Assembly: GCA_030867875.1 (NCBI GenBank)
Contig: JAOWCC010000019.1
Coordinates: 78,892,861 to 78,956,860, forward strand
Source: Actinernus sp. WN-2022
Taxonomy: Eukaryota > Cnidaria > Anthozoa > Actiniaria > Actinernidae
Length of the DNA stretch: 64,000 bases
Direction: 5' to 3'
The notes under the pieces were generated by a model. It had not been told where the DNA came from. It worked only from the letters and a program-made list of their open reading frames with translations, and searched no databases. A program made the position numbers and the translations under genes. Of the stretch, positions 42,771 through 51,940 are shown in pieces (the first letter of the stretch is position 1; every line of letters starts with the position of its first letter).

Positions 42771-42811
42771 GTTGAAGCTATACGTATATACAGTTATACC
42801 TTCAACATATA
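42771..42811. promoter_or_regulatory. Palindromic bidirectional promoter (563-aa / penton)
   Basis: The spacer between divergent start codons reads GTTGAAGCTATACGTATATA and then its approximate mirror ending CCTTCAAC, followed by ATATA. It is preserved in copy 2 (60046-60089). It shares the GTTGAA...TTCAAC frame and central TATATA with the capsid promoter. Confidence 0.6.
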
Positions 42812-43477
42812 ATGACGATCCTTAATGTCACCACCACATCATCCGACCATACGGTCTACTTCGACGACCCAATTATTATCAATAATATTTCGCTACTCGA
42901 AACCACCATTGAGAACAGTTGGTTGAATCTAAAAGAGAAGGCCACGTTTCAGTGGGAAGTCAAGGGTATTGGGTTCCCACACGAAATCGAACCAGGGTCT
43001 TACAACGTACCTACCATCATGCCTCTCTTTAACCCTGCAGTCACTGCTTTTATCGTTAAATTTACGGACATACCCGGTAGAAAGTATTGGATCCTAGATG
43101 TAATGAAACCAATCAAGTTCAGTAAGAATCTCTGCAAACTATTTAGTATCGAAGGAAACGAAGAGGAGGACGGAAACGTAACACTAAAAGTGGGGAAGTA
43201 CGACCTGGTGTTAAAAGACATCCAATCAATACGTATCCACTGTGATGCGGTGGATCCCAAGTTCTCACTCCTTGAGGGAAAACGCTCGACTGTACTAGCT
43301 AACTTAAAAGTACGAGGGGCCTGGTTCTTAGAAATGACCTATTCTATGACTCTCCTACTTCCAGTTCGAGCTCTAGGGACGATGAGAAACAGCCTTCGCC
43401 TGACAGCCCGCGATGAAGGAGGTAACGTCGTAGACTTTCTGGGTCGCCCTATACGATACGTGTTGAAGCTTGAGTAA
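42812..43477 (+). CDS. Penton / minor capsid protein
   Basis: 221 residues, intact. The sequence is beta-rich, with the C-terminal signature of Polinton minor capsid (single jelly-roll) proteins: IHCDAVDPKFSLLEGK...VLANL (about 150-172) and TARDEGGNVVDFLGRPIRYV (about 199-218). It is expected to occupy the five-fold vertices of the capsid. The 203-aa gene follows 19 bases later on the same strand. Copy 2 encodes an identical protein. Confidence 0.87.
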   Translation: MTILNVTTTSSDHTVYFDDPIIINNISLLETTIENSWLNLKEKATFQWEVKGIGFPHEIEPGSYNVPTIMPLFNPAVTAFIVKFTDIPGRKYWILDVMKPIKFSKNLCKLFSIEGNEEEDGNVTLKVGKYDLVLKDIQSIRIHCDAVDPKFSLLEGKRSTVLANLKVRGAWFLEMTYSMTLLLPVRALGTMRNSLRLTARDEGGNVVDFLGRPIRYVLKLE

Positions 43478-43496
43478 GTCATATGTATAACGTACA

Positions 43497-44108
43497 ATGG
43501 AAGGCGACTCGATTCAACCGTTTCCCTCAGCACCAAGTATCTATCCACAAATTGCTAGTGACACTGGAAAGAACTTTAGACTGCAAACGATCCGAGACAC
43601 GCTTTCGGATATAGAAGTTCAAGAAAGGCACTACGAAGGTGTGCGCAAGAAATATGCCCGTTCTCAAGGAATAGTTCATGGCATCGCAGTGGTAACTGGA
43701 GGTCTATCTGTGATCTTATCTGGATCTGGATTGGGTGCAGCGTTGACTGGGGTTGGAATAGTGATTGGTCTACCACTTGGAGTTATTGGTGGTCTATGTG
43801 GATTAATTTCAGCATCTACGACCGTTGGAGCTAAGAAGTTAGGAATGAAGGTTTCTAAGCATGAAAGGACAACTATGTTGGCAAAGGCGAAAATCAATAC
43901 GATTCGCGATCTAGTATCGAAGGCCTTACGCGATGAAAACATATCCGACTCCGAATACAGTCTCATCCTGAACGAAGCGAATAAGTATGAGATCATGAGA
44001 TCTGAAATTCGTCGCAAGGCTTCCATAGGTGAAAAAAGCACGGATCGGGTTCGAGCCGAACTCAAGCAAGAAGTGCAAAAGGAAATGCGAGAAAAACTTG
44101 GAATGTAA
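43497..44108 (+). CDS. Gly-rich hydrophobic protein, 203 aa
   Basis: A charged N-terminal part (IRDTLSDIEVQERHYEGVR) leads into a long Gly/Val/Ile-rich hydrophobic region (about 60-112, with GSGLGAALTGVGIVIGLPLG). Then comes a basic helical tail (KHERTTMLAKAKINTIRDLV). It follows the penton gene directly. Hydrophobic Gly-rich minor virion proteins that disturb membranes are known in other small DNA viruses, but the role here is only inference. It converges on the TFIIB-like gene. Confidence 0.78.
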   Translation: MEGDSIQPFPSAPSIYPQIASDTGKNFRLQTIRDTLSDIEVQERHYEGVRKKYARSQGIVHGIAVVTGGLSVILSGSGLGAALTGVGIVIGLPLGVIGGLCGLISASTTVGAKKLGMKVSKHERTTMLAKAKINTIRDLVSKALRDENISDSEYSLILNEANKYEIMRSEIRRKASIGEKSTDRVRAELKQEVQKEMREKLGM

Positions 44109-44159
44109 GAATCAACGTTTCCTATGAAAGAAATGAACAGGGCTCTCACTTTCACTTTG

Positions 44160-45104
44160 CTAAGTCCTATCGCTAGTTAGCCCATACTTAGTGTAGATTG
44201 GTTCGAAGTGGGAATGGTAAGAAGACAACTCCTTGACAAAACGCTTGACCGCATTTCCAAATATGTCACATCGCTTAACGACATCCTTAAAAGACATAGA
44301 CGATCCGGAGCGACGTAGCACCTCGTAACTTGCTCCAACGACTTTCGTCTTAAGCATTGATTTGGGGCCTATATTGTTTTCCATTGCTGTAGTAACGACC
44401 TCGTGGACTATTTGTTGAACGTCCCTAGGTACTCCTACAAGATCTAGTTGTAGGAAAGTCGTTGCAATGTGAGGAACTATGCGCTCAGCATCCAAGTCTA
44501 CATCAATCTTATTGTCGTCACACAGAGAACGTATGAAGACCTCTCCACTATGGATGCCTTCGTTTCTTAGTTGCATGAAGCGAGCAACCTCACTTTTAGA
44601 TCGGACGAATCCACATTGTATGCATGCATGGTAGAGTAGAGCAGCTAAAATATTTTTCTTAGCATCACTACGCTTGAGACAAACTTTCATTACTTGGGTG
44701 AATGCGTCGGCTACGATTTCTAACGCGTTCATAGGGAACGATAAATCATAACTTTGTTTGTAAATAGTGTCGTATGCTCGTAGTTCTTGTAGTAGCGTTC
44801 GTCGTTTCAGTTCTATGTCATCATCGCTTTGCTTTGGTTTTGCGCGGTCTAGATCACTTTGATACTGAAACCCGTCCGGACCTACTATATGCAGTCGAGT
44901 AGTAATAATGTCGATCTTAGTTTCTGTACATGGTTCAACCTCGGAAACAAGACCACATGTGGGACACACGAATTCCGTTCCTTGTACTTCCAAGGGACAG
45001 AGACAATCAGAACATGTTTCACTGGTGTTAATACGTTCCACTTGTGGTTTGATATTCAGGCTTCTACAAATTCCAGGACCAAACAATCTGACTAGCTCGT
45101 CCAT
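44160..45104 (-). CDS. TFIIB-like transcription factor
   Basis: 314 residues. The zinc ribbon is C31-x2-C34 ... C47-x2-C50 (FVCPTCG). Two cyclin-like helical repeats follow: the first around DAKKNILAALLYHACIQCGF and the second around PKSMLKTKVVGASYEVLRRS. This is the TFIIB/archaeal TFB layout. It is close to the usual length and probably recruits an RNA polymerase to element promoters, acting in the nucleus. It stops at TAG where copy 2 has TGG and reads 16 residues further. Confidence 0.82.
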   Translation of the reverse strand: MDELVRLFGPGICRSLNIKPQVERINTSETCSDCLCPLEVQGTEFVCPTCGLVSEVEPCTETKIDIITTRLHIVGPDGFQYQSDLDRAKPKQSDDDIELKRRTLLQELRAYDTIYKQSYDLSFPMNALEIVADAFTQVMKVCLKRSDAKKNILAALLYHACIQCGFVRSKSEVARFMQLRNEGIHSGEVFIRSLCDDNKIDVDLDAERIVPHIATTFLQLDLVGVPRDVQQIVHEVVTTAMENNIGPKSMLKTKVVGASYEVLRRSGSSMSFKDVVKRCDIFGNAVKRFVKELSSYHSHFEPIYTKYGLTSDRT

Positions 45105-45134
45105 GATACAACTATAGATGTCGTACGTTCAATA

Positions 45135-45206
45135 GAAAAAAAAAAAAGAAGAGGAATGAAGAGGGCCACGCAACGACCTTCTTCATTCTTCCTTTTTTCT
45201 TTTTTC
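45135..45206. terminator. A/T-stem hairpin between TFIIB-like and zinc-protein genes
   Basis: An A run plus GAAGAGGAATGAAGAGGG faces CCTTCTTCATTCTTCC plus a T-rich run, with loop GCCACGCAACGACC. It is the inverse-orientation counterpart of the hairpin at 36351-36413 and is kept in copy 2. Confidence 0.6.
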
Positions 45207-45216
45207 GTGGCTATTC

Positions 45217-45654
45217 CTAAGCGTCCTTCTCGTTCCTCAAGGCAGCCAACACCTCGTTGAGCGCATGGTTGAGAGACTCTCCAAGACCTTCCACTGGTTC
45301 CAGCACTCTTGATTCAGCGGGCAATGCTACCTCCGGTTCCACCATGTTTGGCTCCTCCTTTCTTGGATCCTCTAGCTTCTTGCTGGACTTCTTAGCGCGT
45401 CTTATATAGACACCGGAAGACTTCACCTTGATGGTGAGCCGGTCACATCCTGAGCAAAGCTCGTAATCAGTACGACATCCTTTACCGCACTTCGAGCATG
45501 GTACGTATGGGGCACAGCCTTTTGAGATTTGGTAGTTATGCTGGGAACAGAACTTCGTTGTCTTCGAAATCTTCTTTGGACATTTTGAGTCCTTCCCTCT
45601 CATCAACCAATCACAAGTTATTGCGGCGTCTACATTTGAGTTCTTCTTCGACAT
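45217..45654 (-). CDS. Cys-rich zinc-binding protein, 145 aa
   Basis: An N-terminal cluster C14-x10-C25-x10-C36-x2-H39 is followed by C53-x2-C56-x3-C60-x6-C67-x2-C70, suggesting two small zinc modules. The C-terminal half is acidic and Pro/Glu rich. Protein sequences in the two copies are identical, which argues for constraint or very recent spread. A regulatory or nucleic-acid binding role is likely; the family is not recognised. Confidence 0.8.
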   Translation of the reverse strand: MSKKNSNVDAAITCDWLMRGKDSKCPKKISKTTKFCSQHNYQISKGCAPYVPCSKCGKGCRTDYELCSGCDRLTIKVKSSGVYIRRAKKSSKKLEDPRKEEPNMVEPEVALPAESRVLEPVEGLGESLNHALNEVLAALRNEKDA

Positions 45655-45831
45655 GTTCGATCTGTATGGTGTTAATGCGTACTAAGATAACAACGTAAGC
45701 TAGTATTGTGGAATAAAGAATATATACTAATACCATTTAGTGGTAATATACAGTATAATAATCATTCCTTTAACATATACTTCAAGTTTGGATTTCTTAG
45801 GTGCGCGAATATCTAGTGACACTTTGGCTTC
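45655..45831 (-). promoter_or_regulatory. Promoter region of the zinc-protein gene with terminal-repeat module
   Basis: On the minus strand this spacer contains AAAGTGTCACTAGATATTCG and, after a short gap, AATCCAAACTTGAAGTATAT. These match the inner part of the terminal repeats (AAAGTGTCACTAGACATTC...AATCCAACTTGATAAT). An AT-rich stretch (TATACTGTATATTACC) follows. It is an internal copy of the subterminal module. Confidence 0.6.
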
Positions 45832-46509
45832 CTACGTGGCAGAATGAGCATCCATGTAGTTGCGTAGTACAACCCTTTCGTCCTCTGTGAGCTGGGAGTA
45901 CTGCCACTTAACGAACCATTTAGCGGTATCAAGATGACCATTGTTACAGGCGTATTCTATAGCAAGATCAATGCATTCATACTCTAGGGTTATCTGAAAA
46001 CGTCGCATGAGCCACTTAACGTTATTAAGATGACCATTCCTACTGGCACCTAATATAGCAAAACTGACGGCCTCATCCTCTTTGGTGAACTGGAAGTGCT
46101 TAATGAGCCGCTTAGCGATACCAAGATGACCATGCTCAAGGGCAGCGCGTAGAACGTGATTGGCGTGTCTATCCATCATATCGAAACGTAAGTGCTTGAT
46201 GAGCCACTTAACAGCATTAAGATCACCATATTCGCTGGCGTAGAGAAGAGAAAAGCTATCGTCGATGGGGCTTGCGGAAATACCGAAAGTTCGAGCCAAT
46301 TCGTCTCGATCGTCGTCACTATGAGTAGACCTCAAACCAAAGCATAGTGCTAGTTTACGGAACACTTGGTCTACGTTTTTGTAGCGCGCAAGAGATGCGG
46401 CATCGTTTAGGCGTTTCGATGTCCTTGAGAGGCTTGCGAATGACCAAGGATCTGCATGCTCTACGATCTTAGTCAGAATTTCTAGAGGGAGGCACGATAT
46501 ATAATCCAT
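45832..46509 (-). CDS. F-box protein with ankyrin-like repeats, 225 aa
   Basis: Residues 7-38 (LPLEILTKIVEHADPWSFAS, LSRTSKRL) form an F-box. Four ankyrin-like units follow: ASEYGDLNAVKWLIKH, ALEHGHLGIAKRLIKH, ASRNGHLNNVKWLMRR and ACNNGHLDTAKWFVKW. F-box proteins link a target to SKP1/cullin-1 ubiquitin ligases, and the ankyrin part would choose the target. Such pairings are common in large DNA viruses that redirect host protein turnover. The gene lies just inside the right terminal repeat. Copy 2 retains only the F-box. Confidence 0.82.
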   Translation of the reverse strand: MDYISCLPLEILTKIVEHADPWSFASLSRTSKRLNDAASLARYKNVDQVFRKLALCFGLRSTHSDDDRDELARTFGISASPIDDSFSLLYASEYGDLNAVKWLIKHLRFDMMDRHANHVLRAALEHGHLGIAKRLIKHFQFTKEDEAVSFAILGASRNGHLNNVKWLMRRFQITLEYECIDLAIEYACNNGHLDTAKWFVKWQYSQLTEDERVVLRNYMDAHSAT

Positions 46510-46520
46510 AGTGGAAGAGA

Positions 46521-46855
46521 TCGATATAACTATATGTAATCATATCTCTAATAGGATTATCAAGTTGGATTTTACGTACAAGAATGTCTAGTGACACTTT
46601 GAATGACCCTTAGTTACCCCATAGTAGTATAGTCGGCGTCAGTTAAATACAACTTTTTCTTGTACAACAAAACTCAAAAGGTTGTGAATGTTATGGACGC
46701 CTTTTTTCTTGCACAAGGGGCGTTATGAAGTGGATTTCTGAATTCACTTTATGACGCCCCTTGTGCAAGAAAACAAGGCGTCCATAACATTCACAACCTT
46801 TTGAGTTTTGTTGTACAAGAAAAAGTGGTATTTAACTGACGCCGACTATACTACT
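46521..46855. repeat. Right terminal inverted repeat of Polinton 1
   Basis: This is the inverse partner of 31218-31552. The outer palindrome is 46623-46855. Read from the end inward, its asymmetric markers (CTTGTTTTC in the outer arm, GTCATAAAGTGAATTC in the centre) have the same orientation as at the left end. Confidence 0.92.
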
Positions 46856-46860
46856 CGTAC

Positions 46861-47130
46861 GTTTAATCTAGTGAAGCCGAGTACAGGTTTTGAGAACTAC
46901 CTGTCGTATGTCTCGAGCGTTATGCATCGTCAGGCGGTGACAAGATTTAGGATTTCTGCGCACAAATTCCCTGTTGAAACTGGTCGCTACGCAAAGTTAC
47001 ACGCGTTTGCCCTCTTTGCTCCCTTGGTCCTAGCAGTAAAGTTCTCCAGCGTCTTTGTCTGTGCGCCGAGACAAACTAATATAGGAGCAAGGATCCGAGC
47101 CAGGATCCGAGCGTTTCATTCTTGACTTTC
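46861..47130 (+). pseudogene. LINE 3' end, continuing after the Polinton
   Basis: The frame TFNLVKPSTGFENYLSYVSS, then HRQAVTRFRISAHKFPVETG, continues the LINE interrupted at 31217. It is the usual C-terminal stretch of such LINEs. Confidence 0.8.
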
Positions 47131-48119
47131 CTTTACAGGCGCGTTTTTACGAAACTGACATCACACTCATGACACAATCGGCTCAAAACAAATCCTCGTG
47201 ATGTCGCGATCTTCGTCCTCAGGACACAAGTTTTGTTCGATTTTGTTTCAGGATACATGTCATGTACATGGTACCCTGGTTCAAGAGGGGTTTAGGTACG
47301 GAAGAAAAGTTCAAGGACGGATATAATGTAATAATATTCCTTTCGCGATCGAAGGAGCTTTTCCGATTCCTCGGAGATTTGTTTTGCGAGAAGGCCGTCC
47401 TCGCTGGCGGCGCTTCGCGCCCTGGCACTTCTGGTATCCAGGGTGACATAAATATTTAATTTTCCGCAAAAGGAAACCTCTGAAACACTTTACTAAGGTA
47501 CCTGATATGTAGGAGCTATCGATCTGTAGTGATTTTGCGGGATTAAATTCAACATCTCTCAAGTTTCATTTTTTTAATATAGTCGTGTTAATTCGGGTCG
47601 TGTGATTCCCTTGTTTCAGTTGTTTGCTCAAAAGAAATGCAGCTTTGAGGAAATGACTCATAAAAAAAACTGAATTAATAGCAGGCATAAGAGTAAGGGA
47701 TCGTTCGGTGGATAATAAAGGGAGGCTAATAAAGTTTTAAACATCTATAATTCACTGAGTGACGTCATGAAGACAGATTTTTATGCATAATGTGGAAACT
47801 GCGTGTACCCTGGATGCCAGAGGTTCTAAGAGGTTAAGGCGCGAAGCGCCGCCAGCGACTTCTCTCTCTTCCCCTTCATCTCACTTTTACTTCTTCGGGC
47901 CTTTCTTACTTCTTCGGGCCTCTGGAACCCAGGGTAAACTGCTTGTAAACTGTTTGTATTTTTGTCACGTTCGTGTCTCCTAAACTATTTGTCCAAATGC
48001 CACCAATTTTTTTTCGTCGCATTTTCAGGATCTGTGTTCTGTTGTGCGCGAAAATGAGAAGATTTGGTAAAGGATTTCATTTCGAAAAATTGGGAATACT
48101 AACTGATACTTATGATAGG
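47131..48119. repeat. Non-coding repeat DNA
   Basis: No gene was seen. Inverted blocks CGCTGGCGGCGCTTCGCGCC (about 47402) and GGCGCGAAGCGCCGCCAGCG (about 47838), each next to a CCAGGGT or CCTGGAT end, indicate a degraded MITE-type element. Confidence 0.5.
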
Positions 48120-48199
48120 CAACTAGTTCCTGTAAAAACTAGTTTTGGTCTGCGTCGGCGGGGAAGATAAACACTGGTATGTAATCAACTAAAGTCGAT

Positions 48200-48280
48200 T
48201 GAGGTATGCTAACCGCCGTGGAAAGCGAGTAGCAGCTGACGTTTCGAGCGCTAGCCCTTCGTCAGAGCAAAAGAGGACGT
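48200..48280 (-). ncRNA. Hammerhead-ribozyme-like motif in PLE LTR
   Basis: On the minus strand CTGACGA (48265-48259) is followed by GGGCTAGCGCTC, which can form stem II (GGGC with GCTC), then GAAA and CGTCAGCTGC. This is the conserved hammerhead core CUGANGA...GAAA. Cleaving hammerheads in Penelope-like LTRs are established. Activity of this copy is not shown. Confidence 0.55.
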
Positions 48281-48284
48281 TTGT

Positions 48285-48700
48285 ATGGACGTTCAACCGA
48301 ATCCTGGCCCTAGTCCGTCTCCTGTCACTCTAATGGACACTGCAACTGATTATAACCTGCTGATACCTAAATTTACTGTGCTTTTCAACGCCACTAAACG
48401 CATCCAGTTAAAACTCGTCCGTTACCAACACCATCTCATCAACTATAAATTCTACTCCGACAATAACCTCATACCAAATAGACTTATGCCTAGATGCACA
48501 CCAGCCTTTACACCTAACAACTTCTGGTTTTATAAACAATGGAAAAACATTTTGTGTTATGCTGCCCGACGACACCTGAAACTGCTATCCTCAGAATGCT
48601 GTAAAAACATTAAATCACTTAAACAGGAACTCTCTGACCATAAGGAACAATTACTCAGAACTTGTACTCGTGAACATTACACTTATTACTCGGGCTACTC
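48285..48700 (+). pseudogene. PLE ORF, N-terminal piece
   Basis: The frame from ATG at 48285 (MDVQPNPGPSPS, then a basic helical part TKRIQLKLVRYQHHLINYKF, and KQELSDHKEQLLRTCTR) is typical of the N-terminal domain of GIY-YIG PLE proteins. The match ends near 48700, where an unrelated insertion begins. Confidence 0.7.
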
Positions 48701-51429
48701 GGGCTGCCTGTGGCAGCGCCGAGTCTTAAAATGCAAGTCGTTATTATTATTTTTTTATTTTTTATTTCATGTCAGACGGATTCTGCGCATGCGTTAAAGG
48801 TCAAATTCAAACCAATCAGATTGCACTGTGCTGGTCACGCAACAATCGCCAGGTTAATGTATTTACATAAGTGAATACAGTAAATCAAAATGGTCGACCC
48901 GCGAGGGCGAAAGCCTTCCAACAGGCTCAGGATATTTCAACTGGCGCTCTTGTTGACCATAAAAATACATGAACAACCAGGAGCCGTAATACATTCGATC
49001 AGCGCTGTTTGGACAGATTCAATGTACATTTAGAAACGTAAGCGAAATACAATATCCAAACACGTTTGGATATCAACCGGTATCGAATTATAATCAAAGG
49101 TTAGATCTCGTCAGGCGCGCTCAGATAAGAAAGTTCAAAGCTCTCAGACTAGGCGAGACAAGGAGATATCACTTTCAATGAGTCATTGTCGGAAATCTAT
49201 TCCATCGTGGGCGGTCTTGTACAGCTAAGGCATGTTTTACGACAGAATAACCAGAGTCTTTCTACTGGATTGAGAGCTCGAGACATTATACATGTCGGCT
49301 AATATGGGGAAAACTGAAACAAAAAATGAACTTTGACGGCAGAAACCCTCAATTGAGCCAAGCGGAATATTTACATGATCCGCTAAGATTGTTACAAATC
49401 TTAGTTAAGCAGATGTTTTCAGTGTATGCCAACTGAAATGCGGCAACTATATACACGAACAAGAAGCATGAACTGCCAGCAACGAGAGAGGAAAAAGTAT
49501 TTGAAATGCACAGCGCTAGCTGAAATAGGGCATATATATAATATCTGAGACGTTAAATTACGTTACTGTGAAGAGGATCAAAATTCAAGTTTTGTAGCTT
49601 GAGACTGTCTTCTGCCGTGACTCGTGAGAGAAATTGGAAAAGATCTAGCTGTTTCATTCAGACACTGGCAAATTTATTGAAAGCTACGGGCTTACTTTAT
49701 GAGATTATTATTCATTGTGGAATGAAAGGAACTCAAGCATGTTAAGGCATGGTTTGAACATGAAAATGAGGCTACAGCTATTTCGTTGAATAGAGTCACT
49801 TGAATTTGCTCAAATCCTAGAACAGTGGTGGTTATAACTAATCTCAGCGTGTTTAGTCGTCCTAATATAAAATTTTGGTAAAATGTCTATCACGTGACCA
49901 ACCACGTGATCACAAAAAGTTGAAAATTAATCTAAAAACGGGGTGGTACATTGTATATTTTAAAATGGTTTACCCTGATAGACTGTTAAGGCGAAAATAT
50001 ACAAAACAGGTCACGTGACCTATTCTTGGAACCATTTATCGCCATTTATATCCTCTTCAGTGATAAAAAGTCAACCATTCCGGACACAGTCTCATTTCCC
50101 ATAACAAGCTTAGCATTTCGAACCGAAAATCTGAAACAAAACAATAACTTCCGCCACCCCATTTTGATTTCTTTGTTTTATCAGCCTTAAGGTCACGTGA
50201 CCTTCAAAACACCAAAATACCGATCCTTAAATGTTAAGACACACGATTACAGTATTATTCCAAAGTTACACGGTATTTCATACATAAATGACAGAGATAG
50301 CGAATTTTGAATGTTTTATCAGAACTGCTCAGAAACCATGCCTTAACATGCTTGAGAAACAGGTTAGCTGAAAGTTAAGTTCGAGGTAGGCTTCGACTTT
50401 CATTCCGATTCAGTGCATATGTGCACGAAGGTGGGTGCTGTCAACAACACTACCAAAAGATCCAAAACGAAAGTTCAGTTACGTAAGTACTGTAAGTAAA
50501 CTCTTTTTGATTTGAATAAATTTCCTCTCAGTTTGTCTGTTAATGTACTTTTCCTTCTAATTATCGCTTTATTTAACATCTGTTATTTAGAGTATGCGTA
50601 CCTCAGAATAAATTATTTGAAAGGTCAACTGAATTCTTGTGTCGATAAGCGCAAATGTTTTTTGTGAAACAGTCTGTGTATATGAGAAGCGGCTTAATAG
50701 AAGAGCTTTCACATTTATAGGAATTACAATTTTTTTTCTTGCTATGAAATTTATGTTTCATTTCACATTTATTCATACAGTTTTAGCCGGACATTTCCCC
50801 GAGTTTTTGATCTATTTTCAATCAAATTCAAAGTCTGAATATGTCATTGTATTGCACTTATACACTTGAATTGCCAGTATTCTGTTTTTCGAATCCTGCG
50901 TTATCATAGTCATGCCATAAAAGCGATTAATAGACCAGTCTGTTTTTTTGACGTTCTCACTGGCGAATTAAAGCACGACTTGATACTAGTTCAAGTTCAA
51001 GTTCAAGTTCAAGTTTATTCTGCACTCTGTACTATTTACAATGACTACAGTTACAATTACATTAACAATACATTTATATGAAAATAAAGAAATGTACATA
51101 TTCTATATTGAGATCGTGCGCAGTGACCAAAGTAGCGTAGCTTCCGAGTTGGACACTGCCTACGATTAAAGATACTAGATTCATTTAGGCACAGCTGAAT
51201 ATTCATATATTCATATTATAATATTTGTTTTTTTTAAAGAGTAGTTGTATATTTGTTTTTAAATATACTAACAGAGCAAGCACATTTCAATTCAAAGTCG
51301 ATTGTTTCCCAGATTTTCGATGAGATGTACTTAAATGTATGCATTCCGTAGTTTGTTCGTGTTTTTGGTCTATTAAAATTTAGATTTACTAAGAGGATTT
51401 CAAATGAAAGTGTATTTCATCTTCAATCT
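48701..51429. mobile_element. 2.7 kb unidentified insertion in the PLE
   Basis: It begins ACTCGGGCTACTCGGGCTGC and ends near GGCCCGAGTGAAAGCCC, so weak inverted ends may exist. It has no coding capacity. Inside is a 24-bp perfect inverted repeat (49732-49755 and 50333-50356) and a (GTTCAA)n tract at 50989-51013 of the kind that ends some retroelements. Confidence 0.5.
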
Positions 51430-51936
51430 CATGTGGCCCGAGTGAAAGCCCAGATGGGCTCTTGTTTTATAGGTAAGATTGACTCTATGGCGTTATCTCT
51501 TGAGTCCGTACTTTCTAATAGAAGACGCAAAAAAGGAGAAATCCTTTTAAAATACAGAACTAATCGGCACAATACCACATCCAATACCACTAATAATCAT
51601 AGTCACGCTAACGATAATGCTCCACCTCCTACGACTAACCCTAATAAGAAACGTAATAGACGTAAAAATAAACCACCCAACCTTTCTGCTATAAAGAACA
51701 TTTATAATAAACTCGACACTACCGTAGTTATTAATTTAACTCAGACACCACTTTCTCAGGACGAAACCCTAATATAATACTTGCTCGTGGTTTAACCTTC
51801 TGCTCTTCACCGCGACACATTAATTGGCCGGAAGTTACAGCTGACATACATGACTTTTCTCGACGTATGCGTTTAACAGAATATTTTCACGATTATAACA
51901 CTTCTAATTCAAACCAACCTGTTAATCCCTTTCACC
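51430..51936 (+). pseudogene. PLE ORF, second piece
   Basis: SVLSNRRRKKGEILLKYRTN is followed by an Asn/Thr/Pro-rich linker and LDTTVVINLTQTPLSQDETL. After a frameshift near 51776 the frame continues with LARGLTFCSSPRHINWP and DFSRRMRLTEYFHD. It is cut by the TTAA element at 51937. Confidence 0.72.
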
Positions 51937-51940
51937 TTAA

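Larger units (their letters stand above)
31218..46855. mobile_element. Complete Maverick/Polinton, copy 1 (15,638 bp)
   Basis: The element starts AGTAGTATAGTCGGCGTC and ends with its complement. It is flanked by CGTAC (31213-31217 and 46856-46860). Joining the flanks with one CGTAC restores an uninterrupted LINE frame, which fixes both borders. Polintons usually duplicate 6 bp; here 5 is seen. Gene order: polymerase (+); integrase, three small proteins, ATPase and major capsid (-); membrane protein (+); 563-aa protein (-); penton and 203-aa protein (+); TFIIB-like, zinc and F-box/ankyrin (-). All frames are open except the ATPase, so the copy is young. Confidence 0.93.
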
